Source: Lingula anatina
Taxonomy: Eukaryota > Brachiopoda > Lingulata > Lingulida > Lingulidae
DNA length: 38,262 nt
NCBI RefSeq assembly: GCF_001039355.2
Contig: NW_019774513.1
Span: 518,777 to 557,038, forward strand
Direction of reading: 5' to 3'
Shown: positions 11,106-21,400 of the stretch, piece after piece
How the letters are laid out: every line of letters starts with the position of its first letter
Position numbering within the stretch: position 1 is the first letter of the stretch
Position numbers and translations under genes: made by a program
Notes under the pieces: model-generated
The model's database searches: none
Told to the model about the DNA's origin: nothing
Seen by the model: the letters and a program-made list of their open reading frames with translations, nothing else

Positions 11106-12358
11106 ATGCGTTTTTGTTAGGTGCAGTAAAAAAGACCCCCCTCGCTGTAAATATGTAATACAATGAAATACGTTATTCTGGAACACAGGTAGATAATTAA
11201 GAAAATTAATTAAAGGAAACAATAGGAAGACTGATAAAAAGAAAACAATAACAGCATTGGGGCTAGTCAACAGCTTCAAATCTTAAAAAAGATAGATGAC
11301 CCGAATTCAAATTACATAAAAAAGAAACAAAGGACGCCTTCAACAAGTGACTACTTAACGGACGTAAATCATTTTCTGTAGCCTTTTATTTTATTTTCTA
11401 CGTGTACAAGATCACCTACCTTTGTACTGGTGATTATATAATTCTACTTTTATTATAAAACATAACAAGGGGAACCGTTCTTCGTTATCAATTTATATCC
11501 GATAAAAATGTGTATTGTGTTCTCTAGGGTATCTTCGTTCCTTGTTACAGTCTTACGGTTTTGTTTAAAGGGAGGGTTGTTTAAAGCATCAAACAGAATT
11601 ATTTGTCTTTTTGCTTTTTGACTGGGTTCTTGGCGTCAGTGATTTGTGTCGGCCAAATTCAAATGGCCCTTGTATGCCTGGTTGAGAATTTTTAGAACTT
11701 GTGTATTTTGGTGCCAGAAGACATAAATGTTAGTTTACATACTAAAAGTTGCAAACAATTTTAATTAGGAATTTCTCTACGTCACGGCTGTCGTAATAAT
11801 AAGTACATTTTACATGTTCTATTATAATGAACATTTTAAAACTTTGATTTTATAATTTGATCAACTACATTTCCTGCTTTCAATTTTAATGCATTTATTG
11901 AATATTTATCTAAATATCGTTTATACCTCTCTTAGAGTTAAAGTAAGTATAGTACGTTTTAAATAGCTTCGCTTACGGTTTCTACTCAAAAATAGCAATT
12001 ACAAACAATCGAACAAAACAAATATTAAACCGTAAGTGCATTGTGCTTTAAAATCTCATAATGCCCACGCTGCTATTTCTGGTAAGTTGATGAATTATAG
12101 CGGCCAGTATTTGAGAAATTATAATGTGAAGTCCGAGACCATTTTTACCCATCAGAAATAAAATATTGAAGAGGGGAAACATTTCAACCTTCATTAAGGA
12201 GCCAACTCGTACAAGGCAAATAGTGTCGCGATAATTCTATTCTTCTGCCTAGATATAGTTTTCATTTTAAAATTTATCCAAGCAATTTAACCATCAGCAA
12301 TTTTCCTGTCAGGTAATACCCATGTTTGTCGTGAGTCAGCTGTCTTTATTTTGTCTTA
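8563..12358. other. Non-coding stretch, no gene recognised
   Basis: No exon can be supported on either strand. It contains a CAT-rich run (8837-8865), tandem AAGT (11021-11060) and AAAT (11070-11107) arrays, and a 17-base direct repeat at 9971-9987 and 10493-10509. Confidence 0.6.
11021..11107. repeat. Adjacent (AAGT)n and (AAAT)n tetranucleotide arrays
   Basis: About ten AAGT units are followed, after GCGGTGTTAG, by about nine AAAT units. Both are intergenic. Confidence 0.92.
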
Positions 12359-12568
12359 GACCCCATTTCCAGAGATTAGATCGATCTACTTTAGATCGAC
12401 CTAACTCCCTGGGGGTTCACGCTAAATAGCTGTCAGCCGACACGGAAGTTAATTACCCCCTTACAGCTTGTAGTAGGCGGGATGGACATTTAAGCCGGAT
12501 TATCTGACAGTAATCTAGTGAGACTCCCCGCGGGGATAGATCGATCTAAAAGCTCTGGGAATACAGCC
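12359..12568. mobile_element. MITE A, PIF/Harbinger-like, 210 bp
   Basis: The ends are imperfect inverted repeats. The left end runs GACCCCATTTCCAGAG then TTAGATCGATCTA; the reverse complement of the right end runs GGCTGTATTCCCAGAG then TTTAGATCGATCTA. TTA flanks both sides (12356-12358 and 12569-12571), the target duplication typical of PIF/Harbinger elements. It has no coding capacity. A related copy in opposite orientation lies at about 27935-28063. Confidence 0.7.
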
Positions 12569-12648
12569 TTAGTCGACTATTATTTTCTTAATCAAAAACC
12601 TTGCCACTGGCTATGCACTACTCGCTGTCCAAGGTGATTACAATTTTA

Positions 12649-12833
12649 GGCCCCATTCACAACAGCTGATCCGCGGAGCTGTCTTAATTTAGGTTTAACT
12701 GCTAGGCCCTTGCAGGGATGGCGCGTGTGGTTGGGGGGGGGGGATCATTAGGGGATTAGGCAAAATTGTTTTCAAGTGGGGTCGGCCATATCTGATCTGC
12801 GGACTTGTAGTCCGAGGATCATCTGTTGTGACC
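12649..12833. mobile_element. MITE B, PIF/Harbinger-like, 185 bp
   Basis: Left end GGCCCCATTCACAACAGCTG and reverse-complemented right end GGTCACAACAGATGATCC share TCACAACAG-TGATCC-CGGA. TTA flanks both ends (12646-12648, 12834-12836). It sits only 80 bases from MITE A and shares the GRCCCCATT terminus, so the two may belong to one superfamily with different internal sequence. It contains a G10 run. Confidence 0.7.
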
Positions 12834-12869
12834 TTATAATATTGTAAGAGATGTATAGCCGAGTTCATA

Positions 12870-14185
12870 CATATTGAACTCCCTTGTATGGGGCGTACAT
12901 GTACACGTACCTGAAACAAATACAATCATTTGCTTTCATCAAGGAAATTTCAACCTTTTTTGTAAACAATATGTGCTTTTCAATACCTGCACTGACAGTC
13001 ATCTCAACAACATGGACAAAAAGCTATCCGTCTTATATACAAATATGAAATGCAAAAACGGCAAGATGAGTTATGTTTCTCGATCTATCCGTATGTCTTA
13101 AGAACAGCAAAACAGTGACCTGCATATTCTCAGATATGACAATTATATATATACGCCTCAAATCTGTATTAACGGTACTCGTTCAGATACAGCAAAATAA
13201 ATGTAGCTTTACGCTGCCTTTTTTCTCGGTATCATTTTATTGGATTTTAGATAGGCCCCCTAGTTGCTTTCCTTTATCTTTTGAAGAAGAGGGCGGGTAT
13301 ATTATAGGCAACTATACCTTGCTGACTAAGCCTAACTAAGATAAAAAAGAAAGAACTGAATGAAAAGAGAAATCGTAATCCTTGTAACTTATCTGAAATG
13401 ATTCCGGGCGATGACAAAGTCAGCGACCGTGCATGTGCGCGCACGCACCTGTCTGTGTGTCCACTTACACATACGAGCTGTTTTTTTACATAGACAAAAA
13501 AGAGCGAGCTTTCAATTAACTTACCTCTGCATTCATTTTGCAGGCCATATGCTATGGTACTTGTTGCCTATCTCACCGTCTCGTGAGAGAAGCGCATAAA
13601 CATCCGTCCGAAAACGATTAACATACATTTTCTTAACAAGCTTAAGGTGTCGTCAGGAAATTTGGGATTGTGGCATGGCTTCTAAAACGCATGTCACTAT
13701 AACCTTGGACAAAAGTTTTTTTTTCTGTGTGGTAAGTGTATATGTACAAATTAAAAGGAAACGGACTACGGTTCCAAGCGGACTACCATTCTTGTCACGC
13801 GGACATACTAAGAATACATTAAAAGATACTTGCCGTTTGTGACTTGGACCGCAGATTTGTGGTTAATGACTTCAACCGCAATTTCACGATGGTTTGGCTG
13901 TTTTTTATCCTGGTTACTCGCTATTTACCAACAAGTTATTTTTCTTGACTGCAAACTATTTTCAGTAATCCCAAGTCAAAATAAAATAATAATTTCTCAT
14001 AAATGAGAAAAAATGTTCATTAGTACAGGTAGCTTGGCACAGGTAGTTGGGTCATATTATACATGTACTCAGTAGTAAAGTTATTTACTGGCAGGATTTT
14101 TTTCTTGCCGTTAGTTTACGGTTAACCAAGTTGTAGGGCTTCATCAGGCTGATGAAAGCATATGAAAGCATCATGAAAAAATTGC
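12870..14185. other. Non-coding stretch, no gene recognised
   Basis: Nothing with exon character. An alternating purine-pyrimidine stretch with the palindrome GTGCGCGCAC is at 13435-13444. Confidence 0.55.
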
Positions 14186-14209
14186 AAAAAAAAAAAAAAA
14201 AAAAAAAAA
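14186..14209. repeat. Poly-A run
   Basis: About 24 A, 38 bases before the tRNA-like element. It may be the tail of another retro-inserted piece. Confidence 0.85.
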
Positions 14210-14247
14210 TTCCGGCGAGATTCTCGCTGGACGAGAACATGTATACC

Positions 14248-14313
14248 GGGCCGTGGCGCAATGGACAACGCGTCTGCGTCAGAAGATTCCAGGTTCGAGT
14301 CCTGGCGAGCTCG
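14248..14313 (+). pseudogene. tRNA-Arg-like pseudogene or SINE head without an anticodon loop
   Basis: The 66 bases keep a good D arm, an A box (TGGCGCAATGG, 14254-14264), a perfect T arm (CCAGG TTCGAGT CCTGG, 14289-14305) and the B box GGTTCGAGTCC (14292-14302), with T5 pol III stops at 14316 and 14324. The anticodon arm is TCTG-CG-TCAGA: both stem sides of a tRNA-Arg arm remain but most of the loop, including the anticodon, is missing. The acceptor stem lacks a base and has mispairs. It cannot be a working tRNA but keeps an internal pol III promoter. Confidence 0.75.
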
Positions 14314-14975
14314 TATTTTTCTCTTTTTAAAGAATGAATGAATGAATGGTAACAAAAATGTCTGTGTCCCCTCTTAGAATGTGTGACCCCCCCCCTAAAA
14401 AAAAAGAAAAAAAAATCGACTTTGGTCGTATATGACCCTCCACTTAATTTCAGTTACCAAGGAAATAAATCACCCAAAAATGTACAAACAGCGCCTACCT
14501 CGACGAGGACATATACCTGTATTGTTTGGAGGACCAATTAATCTTTATCATTGCGAGATGAGATCATTGTGAGCCTTGAACACAGCAAAAAGGCTCATAT
14601 ATTTCAGTCGGCGCCACAATCATGCTGTCTGGTAATGGAAATGAGTAGTTTTTAATTCGGAAAAACTACGTATTGTTTTCAAGACTATATCAGATAATTC
14701 TGATGAGTCAATTGGCTGATTAATGAAACGGATTTCTGTATGATTGACTGGTTGGCTTAATATATCAAAAAGCCATATTAATAAACGCACTAACGAAAAA
14801 AAACAGGGACTAACTCCAATATTACAAACTTCTGAGTGCGGACATTGACTCTCATCTTCAGGTCATCCGGGGTTTATGTATAATGACGAAGGCTCTCTTT
14901 TACACAAGAACTTGTATGCATTTCGCCTTAAAGGGTGGTGGTGAACGTGCCCTGTGCAGAACAGTCACCGTCAGC

Positions 14976-15580
14976 AGTGGCGTATTGTGGTGGGGGGNNN
15001 NNNNNNNNNNNNNNNNAGGGTCAATGGGGGGGGCTGAACCTCTCCTTCGGTTACTGAAAAAATTGGAATTTGACTAGCTGAATTATTGTTCCAAACCCTA
15101 CCAAATGGCACCGTTCCTTCTCCAAAACACCAAAAAGTCGTCAGTAATTAATGGTAACGGAGCGAGCGCGATGGATGTAAAGGAGTTTGAGTCAACGTCA
15201 TCACTGTGATATTCTGGATGAAGGAGCATTCGTGATGGATATAAAAGAGTCTGAGTCGCCGTCATCACTGTGATATTCAGGGTGAAGAAGCGTGCTTGTT
15301 GACTTAAGTCGCTGTCGGAACTTTGAAACTCGGATCGAAAAAAACGCAACCTGTGTTTTGTTGAGCATGCTAAATGCAGGGGCGGAGCCAGGATAATTTG
15401 AGGGGGGGAGGGGTCAGCGGATGCCAACCCGACCCCCCCTGCTGAAGGGCCCCGAAAAAAATTGGAATTTTAGAGGGCGAACGGTGCCATTTGTTACGGT
15501 TTAGAACTATGATTCAGCTAGGCAAAATTCTAATTCCAAGAGAGGACCATACGTCGAAGGGGGGGGGGGGGTTGTCTATA
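14976..15580. mobile_element. Repeat island: inverted arms, 64-bp tandem pair and G-rich ends around a gap
   Basis: Arms at 15061-15115 and 15480-15537 are inverted copies (CTAGCTGAATnAT and AAATGGCACCGTT are shared). Between them lies a 64-bp tandem duplication (15170-15233, 15234-15297). A CAGGGGCGGAGCCAGGA motif at 15376 and CAGTGGCGTATTGTGG at 14976 resemble termini seen on many dispersed invertebrate DNA elements. AAAAAATTGGAATTT also occurs as a direct repeat near 15056 and 15456. I see no transposase. This is probably a composite of non-autonomous elements, collapsed at the N gap. Confidence 0.5.
14998..15016. other. Assembly gap (19 N)
   Basis: Undetermined bases directly after a G run inside the repeat island. 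True length may differ. Confidence 0.99.
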
Positions 15581-15581
15581 A

Positions 15582-16646
15582 ATGTGTCGTTAACCTAGGA
15601 CCCAATATACTGGCTTCTAGCTGTAATTTAAGTCTGATATTTCAATTTCAATAAACCGATGTGTCCATTTTGATACGTATAGGTTACACCGTGAAATATT
15701 ATCAAAGATACCTTTAGTGACCTTTAGTGGAGGCAACTACGGCGTTTAGTTTTTAAACAGTTTCCACATATTTTGATACCTTTATATACATTTACTTGTT
15801 CATCTACAATCCCTAACAGAAAACATAATACAAGCTAAAATACTTCAACCTTACCTCCTTATTTTTTAAAAATTCTCTTCAACAAACTGTATCAATAACA
15901 GAAATCGTACAGATATACGAGTATACTGTACAAAAACCATGTTACTATGTACTTACAGTATCGGGCCGCTGAGCCGCCATACATACACAGTGTTAATATT
16001 TCAGCGCGACTTCCTTTATCCTCTAGACGAGAATTCGGAGTTGTGTGGACATTTGAGGACCGCCTTGATGTGTCACCAGGTTGACACGACAACAAAGCTG
16101 CACGTGAGACACGTCACTGTGACTGCACGAAACAACGCCAGATGTGCGTTTTGTGTGCCATTTTTTTTTTAAAACCTTCGTCTTGTAGGGTCTAATTAAA
16201 TTACTTTCTCTACTGGTATGCTTTATTAAATTGGACTATTAATCTTTATATCAACAGCGCGGCAGTTCTAAGGTTTTGAGAAAAGGAATTTTTGGATTAA
16301 TTTTAAACAATTGGATTTTTCTTGGAAGCTGTGTTGGTGGTGGCGATGGGGGGGGGGGGGGGGGGATCCGCCCGCGAACAAAAAACAATATTAGCAATAC
16401 GAAAAGACAATCTACACTCACTCGTAAGAAAGATTTGAAATGCCTTCGCATCCAAACTAAATGAAATACTAGACAAACAATTCCCCAAAATATATTTATT
16501 CAAACTGCTCTTTAGGGTATTCAATGTTATATTACATAATGCTCAGTATACCAATAAGAAAGGAGGAAAATATTTCTATTTGAAGGGATGTCACACGTAC
16601 ATGTAAAATATATCAGCAAAACACGCCATAGAATAAATACAGTATA
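15582..16646. other. Non-coding stretch downstream of the large gene
   Basis: No exon is supported. A G18 run (16338-16355) next to GGATCCGCCCGCG is the reverse complement of a GGGCGGATCC-type repeat end. A second AATAAA (minus strand, 16495-16500) lies 150 bases beyond the favoured polyadenylation signal. Confidence 0.5.
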
Positions 16647-16652
16647 TTTATT
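16647..16652 (-). terminator. Candidate polyadenylation signal AATAAA of the large gene
   Basis: The hexamer reads AATAAA on the minus strand, about 430 bases after the stop codon at 17081-17083. A GU-rich stretch (GGCGTGTTTTGCTG) follows within 40 bases, as expected of a cleavage region. It would give a 3'UTR of roughly 450 nt. Confidence 0.5.
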
Positions 16653-17080
16653 GTTGTGAGAATCCTTCATGCTATAAAACTTAAATGACAGATTATACAT
16701 CAAATATTATATAACTTGTTGCGCAACAGGCACATGACGTCGATTCGATGTCATGTTGACACTGGTTTGTTATGCTGTCAGAATGACACTATCTATTGCT
16801 GGAAAAATGTAAACATTGCCAAGCTAAGATATATAAATATATGTGCCCACGTGTAGCACCAAAAATTAAAGCTCATAGTAAAGAAAAGCAACATACAAAA
16901 GTCACAGAGAGAAAAAATTAGTTTCAACTCTACTGCAACGCACCGTCAACAAACAACCAACCCTGAACAATTTACGTGAAAAGCGCTGGCGACACTCGGG
17001 TAATTTCGGCTGTTTCCGTCAATGTACGGCGTCACCCGAACCTAACCGAGTGGCAACGCCACGTCGAAAAGACCTCAACC

Positions 17081-17370
17081 TCAGCAAGTACATCTATAGT
17101 TTATCTTCAGCGTGCCGGACAGCACCATGTCGCAAGGTCGCTTTATAACACACGCGGACTTCCCGTTGCAAGATGTCTGGAGAAGTTTCGAGACAGAAGG
17201 AAGAGGTGAGCAGTATTCGGAGATGCCGAAGGTGGAGCATGCGTTGACAATGTAGACGGAGCCGCCTTGGCAGTTGAGGTAGACGTTAGGTACGGTGTAG
17301 AGGTAGGAGTACATGGAGACGCCGTTCCCGGTGATGGAGGAGCAAGCAGAGGTGGACACGTGGGTTGTTT
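17081..17370 (-). CDS. Large gene exon 20: SUEL/Gal_Lectin domain and stop
   Basis: Residues 1078-1173, acceptor TTTCAG, stop TGA at 17081-17083. The family pattern is visible as [19 protein letters not shown]1131, [12 protein letters not shown] (1140-1151) and GTLKINYRC (1163-1171). The FGDPC motif of typical SUEL domains is reduced to [10 protein letters not shown], so the loop that contacts sugar in rhamnose-binding lectins is altered. The protein ends at a ninth cysteine (RCTC). Family placement is good; sugar binding is uncertain. Confidence 0.82.
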
Positions 17371-18425
17371 CTGAAACAAAATAGAAGTAAAAAGATTATG
17401 AGGAGTTATTAGATGATATTGCGCTATAATGGTATGTATATGTACATGTATATGTATTAATTGCAGATAGGTCGCAGAAACGTGACCTTTGGCAAAGCTT
17501 AATGGTCGAGCACGTCCACATAACGTTCACATTATGTTCAATAAGCATATGTGATTACACATATACATAAGGTACCTTCTACTCTTTCAAAATTATAACG
17601 AAGACTAAGCTGAGAGGAATTAGTAGAAAAACTAGCCAGAAAAATATCTGTGACCATTTAGTGTATAATACATCTCTCTGTGGCCCTGGAAGAGGATAAT
17701 CATAACCTACCTCGACAGGGACGGACGCAGGGGCCGAGGTTGCATGCCGCTGTCTCCGTGTCTGAGCCAACGCAGGGCAGTAGAGGGTTGACACACTGGC
17801 GACGTCTGCCCTGGATGCCAGGGCCGCACGAGGCGGAACACCGACTCCACTGCCCCCATTCTCCCCAGCCGGTAGGAACTGAAATGATAAATTTTGGAGG
17901 AATAAGTTTTTTCGTTTTCTCTTGTATATTGATGAGTAAAAGAGTAAAGCCCCCTTTACAATGGACGGCGTCTTAAAAGAGAGTTAAAAAATAATAATAC
18001 TGAACGTGTCAACAACTGGCCGATCATTGAGAATTCATTCTACAACCACAGTGATGCCAGTTGCATGGTCACAGAAAAAAGACGCAGAAAAAAACTTGAT
18101 TGCGTTAGATGTTATTGTGTTATATACGATGGGTGACTACATTGGATACTCTAGTTATTTTATGTTTAGTGTAAATGTGCTTCGTAGTGGGAATGCATGA
18201 CAATAAATTGCTTCAGTGTAATTGTATGACGCCAAATATATATATATATTTTTTTATTTATGAATGTATGAGGCAGCACAAAGTGCGGAAACCCATTTTC
18301 AATTTGTTTCGATATTCTACTGAAAACTACCTCCCTTTAGCACCAACTGCAGATGTCTATAATAATAATAATAATAATAATTAAACAAAGCTGCTTACTG
18401 AAATCACTCCCTTTAATATCGACTG

Positions 18426-18462
<37 letters not shown>

Positions 18463-21400
18463 GTCTTACCCAAGCAAGGAAACACATTGCACGCCTGTGT
18501 CTCAACATTCGGGCCCTGACAAGGCAGACCTCCGTGTGCTGGTGCAGGCATGGCACACTGTCGGGTACGAGACTGAACGCCGCCACCACAGCTAGCAGAG
18601 CAGGCGCCCCACCCACAACACCAGGGACCCCAGTTACCGTTCACTGTTAAAATAGAAAGAGAACAGTTTTAATAATATATTGAAAGTAAGGAGAAACGGG
18701 AAGTACTATTACTACTACTACTAATAATAATAATAATTTTGTCGAACTGATAGAAAAATAACGGTGTGACAACTTTTAAAATAAAAAGAGTACGTTTTAT
18801 TGGACTGAGAGTATGGAGAAACCGAAAGTAGCAAAAATAAAGGTAATAAAAGTATTTGTAGAAATGAAATACTACTACTACTACTAATAATAATAAAAAT
18901 TATTTATTTTGGTCAAATATTACCGGATCTAAACAAAGTGTCAGAGAGAGGTGTCTGAAATCGTACTCAACAAAATAAAATTATGGTGACTGTTCACAAG
19001 CTGATTTACCACTTTAAAATCATTCAAACCCTCTACATGGATCCCATAAGTGTTGCATTGTGCAATTAATAAAAAGATAACACCTGACAATTCATGCAAC
19101 TTTTAAATCGAAAGCGAAAGTAAATTTAAACAGTACAAAAGTATATCTATACAGTACAAAAGTATATGACTATGCAGCTTCTAAATCGAAAGCAAAAGTA
19201 CTTTAAAATACTACCTGGGCAAGGGTTCTTGTTACATGAAAGGATTTCGACCTGTGGGCCTTGGCAGTCCTTGCCGCCGTTCTGGGGGCCAGGGGCATTA
19301 CAGTGTCTGGCCCTCACGGTGGCGCCACCACCGCAGCTCTTGGTACAGGCCGTCCAGCCATTCCATACGTTCCAGTTACCGTCGACGATTACTGTCAAGA
19401 AAATAAATAAATGAAAAAATAGATAAATAAATAAATAAAATTTAAAAAGCATGTATTTTGCACATACCAAATACATTTATAAATGGTTGACTTTGGTCTT
19501 AGCGCCATCCTTCATTGCGTTTATACCAGATGTCAAATAAATAAATAAATAAATAAATAAACATAGATCTGTAACATGCCAGATGTAGGTATAAATATCT
19601 GGGTTTGTTCTTGGCGACATTCTTTAGTGCGTTTATTCCAGCTTCTAATGTCCATTGAAGTCTCCACAGCTGTCCGTCTCCCACTCCCCCCACTGTTCAG
19701 CACAATGTCCATCTCCAGTGAACAACAACAAAAAAAAAAAAAAATGAAATGTGTATTTGTAAGTGTCATTATAATTTAACGTCAATCAAATCACCACTGA
19801 ATATCGTTTAAAATAAATATAACTTGTCAAATTCCTCTTTACCTAGACAAGCCTTATTCATGCAATCGGTATAATCTATGGCTGGTCCCTCGCAGGGTCG
19901 TCCACCGAAAGATGGCGCTGGTGCGTTACAAATTCTACCACGTGACTTCCTTCCAGGACCGCACTCGGCGTCACAACCAGTCCACGCTGCCCAAGCACCC
20001 CAGTTGCCGTCAATAGCACAGGGACCTGTGATAAAATGTGATATAAGTAAACTATCTCAAGATAAGAAGGAATATTGGATACTGAAGACCTTTGTGCTTC
20101 CAGGCTCTACCAATGACTCTTTTTTTCTTGCTTTTTCTCTACGCCCATCTGACAACACGGGGTGAGGCGCCACCTAAATGTACATATATTGATTTTTTGG
20201 ATGTTATATATTCCAGGGTTTATTTTTTAAGCAAATGTGCAGTTCATTGGAAAAAAATTGGACATATTTGGAGACTCGAAAAAGACAAGTCCAAAGACGC
20301 ATTGACGTACGCTTGAAACCTGGCCCCAGTTTCACAAGAAAATTTAAGTCAGTTCCCTGGCTTAGCTGACTAGGGTTTCCATAAGAGTGCTGTAACACTG
20401 TGCCTGATAGGGTGAGATGTGGCCATGTGACCATGTAACCTTGGTAATTAAGTTCTTAGCCAGGGAACCCAATTTTTATGTTAACGTTGAAATTTAAATG
20501 CGTAGCACGCGATGCAAAATGTCGACAAATAGGCCTAGGAATTCTCGTTGACGACAATTACGTTTCCCATGTGGAAATAATGGCGAGTTTTCCAATATTA
20601 TAACAGATTGGGGAACAATGCATATACATGAATCTCTAAATGTTTCCACCCGTGTATCTTATTGAAGCAAAGCTGGGGAAATTCAGTCAAAACAATACAA
20701 CATACTTAAAAAAGCTAAAAAAAGTCTATAAAATGGAAAAAAATCAGCGCAAAACGAAACCCAACGCAAGGAAACTAAATCAAAAAAGTGACTTAAGAAA
20801 AGCATAAAATCTTGAATGAGATACAATTAAATCTAAATTAATAAACGTAAGTACTGGTTTCAAATTCCTCAAAACTTAAAAATTGTATTATCAAAAAATG
20901 ATAAGCAAATAGAATTTACTCACTGTACAAACATACAGGTATTAGTACAAGAAACAAACAAACAAACTAACAGACAGAAAGACAGACACACAAAAAGGAC
21001 AAGGCCCACTCACCCAAATTGCAAGCACCAATTTCTAGGTCAGGCCCAGGGCAAGTGAGGCCACCAAATGCGGGAGCGGGAGAGTTACAAGCGCGCACGC
21101 GCCTCCGCTCTCCTGGTCCGCACTGCGCAGAACACGCGCTCCAGGAGTTCCACTGTCCCCAGTTCCCGTTAATTGGACAATTACCTGAGGATTATGAGGG
21201 ATTAAACAGATTAATACGGAATAGGTATGCCCCTGTAAGCAACCTCAAGTAGAGATCGTAAGCAATGAATTTTGAAAAAAGAAGAAAAAAAAGAAGATTA
21301 TGGGACAAAGCAAAGAGAATATTACAGATGTATATATATATACTTTATAGCTATGGGTTGAAAATAATAACTGAAGCACAAAGAGGTGAATGGACATATT

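Noticed and set aside
14122-14355. Minus-strand frame with a RARQDSNLE peptide
   Set aside because: This is the well-known antisense translation of a tRNA-like sequence, not a protein.
15098-15427. 109-codon open frame on the minus strand
   Set aside because: It runs through the 64-bp tandem duplication and the repeat island, so it is repeat-derived and not a gene.
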